From the NCBI GenBank assembly GCA_009785215.1, contig WQWU01000020.1, positions 1 through 41,050 of the forward strand: a stretch of DNA of 41,050 nucleotides, written 5' to 3'. Shown here piece after piece: positions 14,724 to 22,664 of this stretch. Under the pieces are notes generated by a model. That model ran no database searches and was not told where the DNA came from. It saw only the letters and a program-made list of their open reading frames with translations. The number at the start of each line of letters is the position of its first letter. Within the stretch, counting starts at the first letter, position 1. This DNA is from Treponema sp. GTDB taxonomy: Bacteria; Spirochaetota; Spirochaetia; Treponematales; Breznakiellaceae. The translations under genes were made by a program, and so were the position numbers.

Positions 14724-15752
14724 ATGACAGAAGTTCTGTCCCAGGATGAGATAGACCAATTATTAACCGCGATAAATGCAGGAGAAACCGAGCCTGAGGA
14801 TTTCCGGCCGGCTGCGGATAGCCGTAAAATCAAAATATATGACTTTAAACGTCCTGACAAATTCTCCAAGGAACAAATCCGTACTGTTTCTATTATGCAT
14901 GAAACATTTGCCCGTCTTACCACAACATCACTTTCTGCGCAGCTTCGCAGTATGGTTCATGTGCACGTAGCTTCGGTAGATCAGCTTACTTACGAAGAAT
15001 TTATCAGATCGATACCTACGCCTACGACCCTTGCAATCATCAATATGGATCCTTTAAAAGGAAATGCCATTTTAGAAATTGACCCTGCAATTACTTTCTC
15101 CATTATTGACCGTCTTTTCGGCGGTACCGGCGAAGGCACAAAATCTCAGCATGAATTAACCGATATTGAGCAATCTGTAATGGAAGGGATAATTGTCCGT
15201 ATTCTTGGAAATATGCGCGAAGCATGGACAACAGTTATCGACCTTCGTCCGCGTTTGGGTCAGATCGATACTAACCCTCAATTTGCGCAAATTGTACCCC
15301 CGACCGAAATGGTTGTTCTTGTTACGCTAGAAACCAAGGTTGGCGATGTAGAAGGCATGATGAACTTCTGTATCCCGTACCTTACGATAGAACCGATTAT
15401 CGGCAAACTTTCCGCTCAATTCTGGTATTCATCAGTGCGCAGAAATGCTACGACTGAGAACCTCAATGTTCTAAAGGATAAGCTCGCAACAGTCGATGTT
15501 AATGTAACAGCCGAAATTGGAAAGATAAACGTACCTGTACGGGATGTTCTTTCCTTACAGATTGGGGATGTAATACGGCTCTATAACACCCGCATTGGTG
15601 ATCCCTATTCATTGAACATCGGCTCACGTAAGAAGTTTTTGTGCCGCCCCGGTATTATCGGGAAGAAAATTGCGGTGCAAATAACACAGAAAATTGACGA
15701 GCTTGGACACGAAGAATTCGAAGAGCTCGCTTCTGAAGGAGATGAATTATGA
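14724..15752 (+). CDS. fliM: Flagellar motor switch protein FliM
   Basis: A 342-residue C-ring protein that receives CheY-P and sets rotation direction. The N-terminal CheY-binding peptide reads LSQDEIDQLL (residues 5-14). The middle CheC-like domain contains NMDPLKGNAILEIDP and FGGTGEG, and the C-terminal SpoA/FliN-like domain ends with FLCRPGIIGKKIAVQI. Length is normal for the family. The gene ends in ATGA, overlapping the start of fliY, so both switch proteins are coupled. Confidence 0.96.
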   Translation: MTEVLSQDEIDQLLTAINAGETEPEDFRPAADSRKIKIYDFKRPDKFSKEQIRTVSIMHETFARLTTTSLSAQLRSMVHVHVASVDQLTYEEFIRSIPTPTTLAIINMDPLKGNAILEIDPAITFSIIDRLFGGTGEGTKSQHELTDIEQSVMEGIIVRILGNMREAWTTVIDLRPRLGQIDTNPQFAQIVPPTEMVVLVTLETKVGDVEGMMNFCIPYLTIEPIIGKLSAQFWYSSVRRNATTENLNVLKDKLATVDVNVTAEIGKINVPVRDVLSLQIGDVIRLYNTRIGDPYSLNIGSRKKFLCRPGIIGKKIAVQITQKIDELGHEEFEELASEGDEL

Positions 15753-16942
15753 TGAGCGATGGTGCCTTATCCCAAGATGAAATTGATGCTCTGTTGTCAG
15801 GTGTAGACTCTTCGTCTATGAGCGGTATGGGCGGTGCTTCTGCTACCATGACTGCTCCTGCAGGCGGTGCAGCTTTTGATCGCGGAGCTTTGGAAAAATT
15901 CTTCGCTTCTACAACTAATGCTCTTTCAGCTAACCTGGCTGCTTTAACAGGCGCATCTGTAACTCTTGTAGGTCCTCAGGTAGATTCTCAATCGCGTGAC
16001 AGCTTCCTTGGGCAGCTTCCTGATATGGTAACCGCCATAAATGCAAATTATACATCTGGTTTTCCCGGCGAACATATTTTTATTCTTTCAGAAGATTCAG
16101 CAAGAGCAATTGCAGCTTTAATGACCAAAGAAGATGATATTCAGCTTGATGATATGGCAATGTCTGTAATTGGTGAAGTAGTCTCTCAGATGGTAGGCAC
16201 TCAGATTACAGCTTTAACCGATAAAACAGGAAATAAATCGATAGTTGCGGCTTCTCCTTCTGCGGCGAATGTGCCAAAAGCGACTGCCGCGCTTCCTGCT
16301 GGAGATTTTGCCGTTATGGGTTATCACCTTGATCTTGGTGACGGACAATCACACCAGATGTGGGAAATTCTTGGCGCAGGCCCTGCCGCTGATATTTCCA
16401 ACGGTTTAACAGGCGGCGGTTCTGCTCCGCAGGCGGGAATGGGTCAAGCAATGCAGAATATGGGCATGGGTATGGGAGGCATGGGTATGGATATGGGCGC
16501 AATGAACATGGGAGGAATGATGGGCCAAGGCATGCAAATGCCAGGAATGGGTATGCAGGGTATGGGAATGCCAGGCATGGGAATGCCAGGCATGTCAATG
16601 CCAGGCATGGGTTCTACCAATGTTCAGCCAGTTCAATTCCCTAACCTAATGCAGCCTCGCCTTGGCGCTCATGAAGCAGGAAACATCGGTCTAATCATGG
16701 ACGTTTCCATGGAAATGACTGTAGAACTTGGCCGCACCCGCAAACTTATTAAAGAAATCCTGGGAATGGGCGAAGGTACAATCATCGAGCTTGATAAACT
16801 TGCTGGTGAACCTGTAGACATTCTTGTAAACCATAAACTTATCGCCAAGGGTGAAGTTGTAGTTATCGATGAAAACTTCGGTGTTCGCGTAACAGAAATC
16901 GTATCGCCGATGGAACGCATAAATGACATGGGGTATAATTAA
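15749..16942 (+). CDS. fliY: Flagellar motor switch phosphatase-type protein FliY
   Basis: A 397-residue C-ring protein with three parts. First comes an N-terminal switch peptide, LSQDEIDALLSGV. A CheC-like domain follows (about residues 45-210), and last a C-terminal FliN/SpoA domain (IGLIMDVSMEMTVELGRTRK to VVIDENFGVRVTEIVSP). A GAAGGAG site lies before the ATG. Residues about 230-288 form an unusual Met/Gly-rich linker with repeats of PGMGM. In the CheC segment, GEVVSQMVG has Ser where the phosphatase motif usually has Asn, so CheY-P phosphatase activity is doubtful (inference). It is followed by a terminator instead of fliO. Confidence 0.93.
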   Translation: MMSDGALSQDEIDALLSGVDSSSMSGMGGASATMTAPAGGAAFDRGALEKFFASTTNALSANLAALTGASVTLVGPQVDSQSRDSFLGQLPDMVTAINANYTSGFPGEHIFILSEDSARAIAALMTKEDDIQLDDMAMSVIGEVVSQMVGTQITALTDKTGNKSIVAASPSAANVPKATAALPAGDFAVMGYHLDLGDGQSHQMWEILGAGPAADISNGLTGGGSAPQAGMGQAMQNMGMGMGGMGMDMGAMNMGGMMGQGMQMPGMGMQGMGMPGMGMPGMSMPGMGSTNVQPVQFPNLMQPRLGAHEAGNIGLIMDVSMEMTVELGRTRKLIKEILGMGEGTIIELDKLAGEPVDILVNHKLIAKGEVVVIDENFGVRVTEIVSPMERINDMGYN

Positions 16943-16969
16943 TTTATAAACAGCCATAGGGCTCACAGA

Positions 16970-17003
16970 GACCTGATTGCTTCGGCAATCGGGTCTTTTT
17001 TTT
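16970..17003 (+). terminator. Rho-independent terminator after fliY
   Basis: GACCTGATTGC-TTCG-GCAATCGGGTC forms an 11-bp stem with a TTCG tetraloop followed by eight T residues. It closes the fliL-fliM-fliY unit. Confidence 0.95.
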
Positions 17004-17062
17004 GCTTGAAAAAAACTGTAAAATGAGCGATATTTATGTATAATGAAGTACAGGAGGTAAAT

Positions 17063-17323
17063 ATGGGTGAATATTGGACCGAAATGCAAAAACAAGATAT
17101 TTCATATTTTAATGAAAACCTCGAAACTTGGGCAAATAACCCGCTTTACAAGCTGAAATTCGTTATTATTTCCGGTAAGGAATTAAAAGGTATATATGAT
17201 ACATTTGAGGCTGCCTTAGGATCTGCGGTAATATCTTTTAATAGCGGTGATTACATTATTCAGCAGATTTTATCTGAAAAAGAAAATGTTAGTTTTCTAT
17301 ATCCCGCTTTGGCTTTAGCCTAA
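17063..17323 (+). CDS. Small DUF5678-like protein, partner of the retropepsin gene
   Basis: An 86-residue soluble protein with the core LKFVIISGKELKGIYDTFEAALGSAV and then GDYIIQQI. This pattern (a "keeps/knows ... gIyDT.eeAl...g.fiiqqI" fold) resembles small DUF5678-type proteins encoded beside retropepsin-like proteases in other bacteria. AGGAGG lies five bases before the ATG, and TATAAT lies at 17039-17044. The next gene follows after 17 bases. The hydrophobic C-terminus (FLYPALALA) is notable. It could be a protease substrate or partner; function is unknown. Confidence 0.6.
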   Translation: MGEYWTEMQKQDISYFNENLETWANNPLYKLKFVIISGKELKGIYDTFEAALGSAVISFNSGDYIIQQILSEKENVSFLYPALALA

Positions 17324-17340
17324 AACAATAGGTAAGCAGT

Positions 17341-17865
17341 ATGGCAAATTTTCATCATCATAACATTGGTTTTCAGATAACTCCAACTCCTCCGAAAGGA
17401 ACCCAATTAGGTCTTAACTTATCGCCTATTCCTTTATTCCAAAATGGTTTTAATATACCTGTGGAAATATCAACCGCAAGCGCATTTAGGAAACCGCCTA
17501 TTAACTTGCCGCTGTCATCTATTGTAGTGATGGCACATTTTGATACTGGCGCAAGTATTACATCTATTGACATTAACCTGGCAAAATATTTGAAATTACA
17601 GTCTGTAGGTCAGTCGGAGAGTTATACCGCATCTGGTTCTCAGATTATGCCCAACTTTGCTGTTGATATAAGCTTTCCAAATACAAGGCTGTCCCCGTTC
17701 TTTGATTTACGTGTAGGGTCATGCAGACTTAATTTTGATCTGGATAAAAATCTTGAAAATCCTAATGTTCCCAAGAATTTTGGATTGCTTTTAGGACGTG
17801 ATATCATGTCAAGATGGATTGTTTTCTGGGATGGACAAACATCAACCGTAACGATTAGTGATTAA
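17341..17865 (+). CDS. Retropepsin-like aspartic protease
   Basis: A 174-residue protein with the catalytic motif HFDTGASITSI (Asp68-Thr69-Gly70) and the second family signature GLLLGRDIMSRW near residue 150. There the hydrophobic-hydrophobic-Gly element supports the active-site loop. One catalytic Asp per chain implies a homodimer, as in retroviral and bacterial retropepsins. There is no signal peptide, so it is cytoplasmic. It forms a two-gene unit with the preceding small protein, bounded by terminators on both sides. The substrate is unknown. Confidence 0.8.
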   Translation: MANFHHHNIGFQITPTPPKGTQLGLNLSPIPLFQNGFNIPVEISTASAFRKPPINLPLSSIVVMAHFDTGASITSIDINLAKYLKLQSVGQSESYTASGSQIMPNFAVDISFPNTRLSPFFDLRVGSCRLNFDLDKNLENPNVPKNFGLLLGRDIMSRWIVFWDGQTSTVTISD

Positions 17866-17898
17866 TATTTCAATAATTTGCTAATAAATATAAACAGA

Positions 17899-17932
17899 GA
17901 CTTGGTTGCACAAACAGCCGGGTCTTTTTTTT
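17899..17932 (+). terminator. Terminator after the retropepsin gene
   Basis: GACTTGGTTG and CAGCCGGGTC form a 10-bp stem (with G-T pairs) around CACAAA, followed by eight T residues. It resembles the fliY terminator in sequence. Confidence 0.92.
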
Positions 17933-17937
17933 GGATA

Positions 17938-18393
17938 TTATATCCCAAGTTCCTTATGAAAATATCTTAATGTGGAAAAACGGCATAAAGAAGAGTCTGG
18001 TAGTGTTGGTATTTTTTTTCGACGTTGTACTTCCTTCTTGTATGATTTAACGTAAAACGAAAATCTTTGTTTTATTTGGTATTCTTTTTGCTTTAAGATA
18101 TTATATTCATGTTGCCGAATAGTTACAGGTGTTGAATCTGTATACTTTGATAAATCTGAGATAACAACAGCCTTTGAATAATCTAAACCCCTTTTCTGTT
18201 CATTAGAACTATCAGCTATGTAACAAAAAGGATGGGTGATATGAGAGCGAAGCGGAATCGCATATGTTAAATAATCTAATTCCAGAACTAAAACATAATA
18301 CGGACGTTTTTCTTTTGTAAGGATCTCTTCACAATGAGCATATTGGGTATAAAAAGCAGCATTCAAACGACGGAATTCCATTAAATAACCCAT
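17938..18393 (-). CDS. tenpN: Type III toxin (TenpN/ToxN family endoribonuclease)
   Basis: A 151-residue protein resembling TenpN-type toxins. It shows RRLNAAFYTQY, then RPYYVLVLELDYLTYAIPLRSHI, GLDYSKAVVISD, TPVTIRQHEYNILKQKEY and a C-terminal LCRFSTLRYFHKEL. Such toxins are RNases held in check by a repeat RNA that they cut themselves. The gene directly follows a terminator hairpin and two 50-base repeats, the hallmark layout of type III systems. The ATG at 18393 uses the GGGGG of the terminator stem as ribosome-binding site; MEFRR, four codons later, is an alternative start. Family match was judged by eye. Confidence 0.72.
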   Translation of the reverse strand: MGYLMEFRRLNAAFYTQYAHCEEILTKEKRPYYVLVLELDYLTYAIPLRSHITHPFCYIADSSNEQKRGLDYSKAVVISDLSKYTDSTPVTIRQHEYNILKQKEYQIKQRFSFYVKSYKKEVQRRKKIPTLPDSSLCRFSTLRYFHKELGI

Positions 18394-18416
18394 AAAAATA
18401 CCCCCAAGCCGGGGGT
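18394..18416 (-). terminator. Terminator between antitoxin RNA and toxin
   Basis: On the minus strand ACCCCC-GGCTT-GGGGGT is followed by ATTTTT and immediately by the toxin ATG. Partial read-through of such a hairpin sets the ratio of antitoxin RNA to toxin mRNA in type III systems. Confidence 0.85.
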
Positions 18417-18518
18417 GAAAATAAGGCTTTTTTTAGATTTACGTGATTGCGCCCTACAATCACTTCACCAATCGAACTTTCTTTTGATTAACGTGATTGC
18501 GTTCTACAATCACCTCAT
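18417..18518 (-). ncRNA. Type III antitoxin RNA: two 50-nt repeats
   Basis: On the minus strand GTGATTG...CAATCAC stem-loops occur twice with a period of exactly 50 bases (stems at 18493-18513 and 18443-18463). The surrounding ~30 bases are also conserved (CAATCACGT(T/A)AATC). Transcription should begin near 18518, at the edge of the first repeat. Type III antitoxins are short repeat RNAs cleaved by their toxin into repeat-length units. Two repeats of about 50 bases fit the shorter-array families (TenpI, CptI) better than ToxI. Confidence 0.75.
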
Positions 18519-18524
18519 ATATAA

Positions 18525-18553
18525 ACAATAAGTTGTTTACGAAAGTATGTCAA
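18525..18553 (-). promoter_or_regulatory. Sigma-70 promoter of the antitoxin RNA
   Basis: Minus-strand TTGACA (18548-18553) and TATTGT (18525-18530) are separated by exactly 17 bases. The predicted start lies just before the first repeat. Confidence 0.85.
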
Positions 18554-18589
18554 GATAAATATTTAATTTTTGCATTTGAAAACCTGCCA

Positions 18590-18913
18590 TCAATACTTCG
18601 CTAATTCTTCAAAAGCGTTCTTTATTTCGTCTGATATTGATTCCTGCAGTTTTTTTTGAATTGATTCCATGTATTTTTTCTGTGCCGATTTATTGGATTT
18701 TACTGTTTCATCATAAAATAATTGATACGGTTCTATTTGAAGAGCGCTTGCGATTTTTCCGATAAAAACAAAAGAGGGATGCCCCTTCCCGCTTTCTAAC
18801 TGCCTTATATACGAATGAGCGGTTCCGCATTTTTCTGCTAATTTTTCTTGAGAAAACCCCATGACTTTACGCCATCTTTTTAGATTATTAATAAAAAGCC
18901 GCTCCATATCCAT
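18590..18913 (-). CDS. XRE-family helix-turn-helix regulator
   Basis: A 107-residue DNA-binding protein. It has an N-terminal Cro/C1-type helix-turn-helix (about residues 8-62, RKVMGFSQEKLAEKCGTAHSY then IRQLESGKGHPSF) and a C-terminal Lys/Glu-rich helical tail likely used for dimerisation. It has no clear Shine-Dalgarno sequence, and AUG could be near the transcript end. It is divergent from a lipoprotein operon. AACGATCAT and ATGATCGTT between the two genes are likely operator half-sites. It may also read toward the downstream type III toxin-antitoxin locus, which has its own promoter. Confidence 0.88.
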   Translation of the reverse strand: MDMERLFINNLKRWRKVMGFSQEKLAEKCGTAHSYIRQLESGKGHPSFVFIGKIASALQIEPYQLFYDETVKSNKSAQKKYMESIQKKLQESISDEIKNAFEELAKY

Positions 18914-18929
18914 ATTTATGTATTCTAAG

Positions 18930-18991
18930 AACGATCATTTTTTAAATATATAGATGCTTGACACATACATAATAATTATTATATGATCGTT
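18930..18991. promoter_or_regulatory. Divergent operator and promoter (XRE / lipoprotein operon)
   Basis: AACGATCAT (18930-18938) is inverted as ATGATCGTT (18983-18991). TTGACA at 18958-18963 and TATGAT at 18982-18987 (18-base spacer) form a promoter toward the lipoprotein genes, and the second half-site overlaps its -10 box. This is the expected layout for repression by the adjacent XRE protein. Confidence 0.7.
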
Positions 18992-19030
18992 ATAAACGAA
19001 CATTATTTTTACGAAAATTTGGAGGATTTT

Positions 19031-19807
19031 ATGAAAAAAATAGCTTTTGCCGTGGTTTTAGTGGTGCTGATGGTGGGCTGGATGGGGGCATGTGCTTCTA
19101 TAACCGATGTTTATAGACCTTTATCTGGAGTTCAGGGTGCTGATGTTTTAGGAACAATTCAAACAGAGTTTGAATCAGTATTTGCATTTATGCCAGGAAC
19201 ATATCCAGGTGCTAGTAAGTCTTGGAAAAGGAATGTTGATCAAGCAGCCTATAATGCATTATTAGAAGCTGCAAGAAAAGAGTACACAGGTAATATAGAT
19301 GTTTACGATGTTACCTTTACAGTTGTTCATTATGCAAGTAGGCAAAATAATATGAATAAATATAGAGCAACTGGAAGAGTCGTTTCATTAGGTGGTAGCA
19401 GTGGAAGAACTACTACTGGCAGAACTGGCATCGAAGGTGCTTTGCAAAGAGCTGCCGAAGAAGTATCAGAAAGTTTTACCGCAAGATCTAGACTTGCAAT
19501 CGTCTATATAACAGCTCAAGACAGAGGTCAGACAGATTACATTACAGGCGAGCTTGAACATATTTTACGCAGAATGGGATATGTAATAATCGACAGATCC
19601 GAACTTGACAAAATACGAACCGAACAGCGTTTTGGTGCAAGCGGCGAGGTTGATGACAACACCGCAGCAAGAATAGGTCAATTAGCAGGTGCAAGCGTTA
19701 TAATAACAGGCAGAATTGACGGCGAAGGCAGTCTTCGCAGGCTTCGTTTAAGAGCATTGGATACTTCGTCTGCACGGGTTGTAGGAACAGCTTCAGAGCC
19801 GCTGTAA
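19031..19807 (+). CDS. CsgG/LpoB-like outer-membrane lipoprotein
   Basis: A 258-residue lipoprotein. The signal peptide ends in a lipobox with Cys21 (VGWMGAC). The N-terminal domain, GTIQTEFESVF to RATGRVVSLGG, occurs once; the C-terminal CsgG/LpoB-type domain reads AIVYITAQDRGQTDYITGEL and GYVIIDRSELDKIRTEQ, then GASVIITGRIDG. Members of this fold act in envelope assembly (CsgG pore, LpoB penicillin-binding-protein activation). GGAGG lies before the ATG. The C-terminal half is almost identical to the last gene of the cluster, so it arose by duplication. The exact partner is unknown. Confidence 0.8.
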   Translation: MKKIAFAVVLVVLMVGWMGACASITDVYRPLSGVQGADVLGTIQTEFESVFAFMPGTYPGASKSWKRNVDQAAYNALLEAARKEYTGNIDVYDVTFTVVHYASRQNNMNKYRATGRVVSLGGSSGRTTTGRTGIEGALQRAAEEVSESFTARSRLAIVYITAQDRGQTDYITGELEHILRRMGYVIIDRSELDKIRTEQRFGASGEVDDNTAARIGQLAGASVIITGRIDGEGSLRRLRLRALDTSSARVVGTASEPL

Positions 19808-19808
19808 A

Positions 19809-20948
19809 ATGATAAAGCGAATAGTGCCGTTATGTGCAATTTTAATTGTTTTATTCTCTGGTTTTGTTTTTGCGCAGACACCAAATGAAGCAAATGCCGC
19901 CGCAAGAGATGCGCTTCGCAGGCTTGAATCTGCTTTAAGCGGCGAATCTGTAAGCGGTTTAAGTACACCGCCTCCAGCTCAGGTAACACGAGGCGGTAAT
20001 CAGCCCCGTTGGACAGATGATCCGTACGCTGCATATCCAAGAGAACGGTTTATCGCCGTTACAGGAACAGGTGTTAACCGCAACGATGCAGAACGAAGAG
20101 CCCTCGTTGCGTTAGCTGCATATTTCGGCCAGTCTATACAGGCAGATTTTTCCACAACAACTGCATATACACAGGCTGTAAACAGCGGAACTGTAAACGT
20201 TTCTGAAAATTCAAATGTCAGAGATCGAATAATTACTGCCGCTTCCATGGATAACTTAATCGGCGCAGAAATTGGAAACATTTGGGATGATGGCCGAGGT
20301 ACTGTTTATGCAGTTGCTTTTTTGGATAGGGCAAAAACAATTTCTATTTATACGGATATGATAATTTTGAATAATCAAAATATAACTCTTCTTACAGCAA
20401 TGAGTAATGCCGAAAAAAATACATTTAACGGTTTGGCTCGTTTCCGTCTTGCTTCTAACATTGCAGGCATTAATACAAATTATGCTTCTGTAGTTTCTAT
20501 GGCTGGCGGTTCTACCGCTTCTTTAAATTTAAGAAATGCAGAATTTTATAATTTGGAAGTTCAGAATATTATCCAGAATATCACTGTGGTAGTGAATGTC
20601 AGTAATGATCGTTCAAATCGTGTGCAGGATGCATTTGCGAGGGTTTTAAGTTCTTTAAGATTACGAACAAGGGGAAACAATCCTCCGTATACACTGGAAG
20701 TACGTTTAAATGTAAGTGAACTAAGAACACCCGCAAGTGAATTTGTTTTTTGTAATATCGAATTAAGCGCAAACTTAATAGAAAACTCAACAGGTGCTTC
20801 TTTAATTGCTTTTAACGAAAGCGTTAGGGAAGGTCATACGATTTATACAGGCGCAGAAGCAAGAGCATTTTCTGCAATAGAAGGAATAATTGCAGAAAAG
20901 TTTTCTTTTTTACTGCAGGGGTATATAAATTCGTTAATTCCCAGGTAA
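19809..20948 (+). CDS. LPP20-family exported protein
   Basis: A 379-residue exported protein beginning with a signal peptide (IVPLCAILIVLFSGFVFAQ). A central LPP20-like domain contains ERFIAVTGTGVNRNDAERRAL, AALAAYFGQSI and IGNIWDDGRGTVYAVAFLDR. Its C-terminal 150 residues are beta-rich and otherwise unassigned. It starts one base after the stop of the lipoprotein gene and lacks its own strong ribosome-binding site, so coupling is likely. LPP20-like proteins are envelope proteins of uncertain role often found with CsgG/LpoB-type neighbours. Confidence 0.7.
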   Translation: MIKRIVPLCAILIVLFSGFVFAQTPNEANAAARDALRRLESALSGESVSGLSTPPPAQVTRGGNQPRWTDDPYAAYPRERFIAVTGTGVNRNDAERRALVALAAYFGQSIQADFSTTTAYTQAVNSGTVNVSENSNVRDRIITAASMDNLIGAEIGNIWDDGRGTVYAVAFLDRAKTISIYTDMIILNNQNITLLTAMSNAEKNTFNGLARFRLASNIAGINTNYASVVSMAGGSTASLNLRNAEFYNLEVQNIIQNITVVVNVSNDRSNRVQDAFARVLSSLRLRTRGNNPPYTLEVRLNVSELRTPASEFVFCNIELSANLIENSTGASLIAFNESVREGHTIYTGAEARAFSAIEGIIAEKFSFLLQGYINSLIPR

Positions 20949-21016
20949 GTAATTTTTATTATATGTTATGTGAAATTAGTTTCTTAAGAAACTTTTTATA
21001 TTAAAAGGAGAGTAAA

Positions 21017-21562
21017 ATGAAAAAGATTTTAGTATTGTTTGTTGTTTTATTTGTGATGGCTTTTATAATTGGCTGTGCTTCTGCGCCAGCCGCACCTGCA
21101 GCACCATCTGCAAATTTGCAGATTATGCCGTCATGGTTTAATCAAGTAGCGCCGCCAGATGAAATTTGGGGAGTTGGTTTTATAAATCTTCAAAATGCGA
21201 GTTTGGCTATGCAGACAGCTACTGCCAGTGCACAAACCGATGCCGCACGGCAATTAGGCTCATTAGTTAAGGCTCAATTAGTAAATTATGCCAATGAATC
21301 AGGACTTCAGAGTAATCCAAGATCGATGATAGCAATAGAAAATATTGAAAATAATATTGTAAATATGAATCTTTCTGGCGCTGTCGTAAATGCCCGTGAA
21401 CAAACATCGGATGGTACATGGTGGGTAAGAGTTGCGGTAAAAAAGGCGGAAGTTTCAAGGCAGGTAAATTCGATTGTTAATAACGAAATGGCAGATTTTG
21501 CCGAATTCAGAGCAGATCAGGCTTTAAGAAGACTGGAAGCCGAATTGAACCGATCTCGTTAA
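21017..21562 (+). CDS. LPP20-family lipoprotein
   Basis: A 181-residue lipoprotein with the lipobox FIIGC (Cys20) followed by an Ala/Pro-rich linker. The LPP20-type domain carries IWGVGFINLQNASLAMQTAT, AQTDAARQLGSLV and WWVRVAVKKAEV. GGAGAG precedes the ATG. The last base of its stop overlaps an ATG of the next gene. It shares the domain of the preceding 379-residue protein but is shorter. The four genes from 19031 to 22557 form one unit between a promoter and a terminator. Confidence 0.72.
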   Translation: MKKILVLFVVLFVMAFIIGCASAPAAPAAPSANLQIMPSWFNQVAPPDEIWGVGFINLQNASLAMQTATASAQTDAARQLGSLVKAQLVNYANESGLQSNPRSMIAIENIENNIVNMNLSGAVVNAREQTSDGTWWVRVAVKKAEVSRQVNSIVNNEMADFAEFRADQALRRLEAELNRSR

Positions 21563-21573
21563 TGGAGAAAAAA

Positions 21574-22557
21574 ATGAAAAAATTAGCTTTTAGTGCAGTT
21601 TTGATTTTTGGATTATTACTGCCTTATGCAGCTAACGCACAGGACGGCAATAGAAGACCTTTGCGAGCAGGCGAGCAGGTAATTGGAACTGTGCAAACAA
21701 CATTTCAGGCATTTAATACAAATACTAGATCTCTACGTGAAAGTGCAACAGAAGCAGCTTACATAGCTTTAGTTGCCGCGGCAAACAGAGAACATCAAGG
21801 CGCAGTTGATGTGCGTGATATTACATGGGTTCAGGGAAGATCGGTTCAAGGTATGGGCATGTTTGAATTTTCCGCTAACGGAAGAGTTATTTCATTAAGC
21901 GATAACAGAGCATCAGGCGGAGAACAATCAATTGGAACTGTGCAAACAACATTTCAAGCGCTTCTTAGTAATACTAGATCGGCTCGTGAAAACGCAGGTC
22001 AAGCCGCTTATATTGCCTTGCAAGAAGAAGCAACCAGGAGATTTCAGGGAAACATTGATGTAAAAGATATTACTTGGGTTCAGGGAAGATCAGTTCAGGG
22101 TATGGGAATGCATGAATATTCTGCCGCTGGAAGAGTTGTTTTATTAGGCAGCGGCGGAGCATCGGCTTCTGCCACTGGTATCGAAGGCGCTTTGCAAAGA
22201 GCCGCACAGGAAGTATCAGAAAGTTTTACAGCAAGATCACGCATAGCTATTGTTTACATAACAGCGGAGAGCAGAGGGCAGACAGATTACATTACTGGCG
22301 AACTTGAACATATTTTGCGCAGAATGGGTTATGTAATAATAGACAGATCTGAACTTGACAGAATACGAGCCGAACAGCGTCTTGGCGCATCACTTGAAGT
22401 AAACGATGCAACTGCCGCAAGGATTGGTCAATTTGCGGGAGCAAGTGTAGTAATAACAGGCAGAGTAGACGGCGAGGGCAATCTTCGCAGGCTGCGTTTA
22501 AGAGCGCTGGATACTTCATCTGCACAGGTTGTCGGAACAGCTTCAGAGAGATTGTAG
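21574..22557 (+). CDS. CsgG/LpoB-like protein with duplicated N-terminal domain
   Basis: A 327-residue exported protein. After a signal peptide (LAFSAVLIFGLLLPYAANAQ) it has two copies of the domain that starts GTVQTTFQAF and contains ITWVQGRSVQGMGM, about 75 residues each, and then the CsgG/LpoB-type domain. The C-terminal 110 residues are nearly the same as those of the first gene in the cluster. Unlike that paralogue it lacks a lipobox Cys, so it may be periplasmic. The ATG at 21574 has GGAG upstream; an ATG 12 bases earlier does not. Confidence 0.76.
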   Translation: MKKLAFSAVLIFGLLLPYAANAQDGNRRPLRAGEQVIGTVQTTFQAFNTNTRSLRESATEAAYIALVAAANREHQGAVDVRDITWVQGRSVQGMGMFEFSANGRVISLSDNRASGGEQSIGTVQTTFQALLSNTRSARENAGQAAYIALQEEATRRFQGNIDVKDITWVQGRSVQGMGMHEYSAAGRVVLLGSGGASASATGIEGALQRAAQEVSESFTARSRIAIVYITAESRGQTDYITGELEHILRRMGYVIIDRSELDRIRAEQRLGASLEVNDATAARIGQFAGASVVITGRVDGEGNLRRLRLRALDTSSAQVVGTASERL

Positions 22558-22579
22558 ACACAGGTTGTGTTATTGAAAA

Positions 22580-22606
22580 GGCCGGGTAATTCCGGTCTTT
22601 TTTTTT
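22580..22606 (+). terminator. Terminator after the lipoprotein cluster
   Basis: GGCCGG and its partner CCGGTC form a short stem (one G-T pair) around GTAATT, followed by nine T residues. Confidence 0.9.
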
Positions 22607-22664
22607 ACAAAAACCACTTTACTAAACTAAGTTTATGGACTAAGATTAATAGTAGGAGGCAAAT

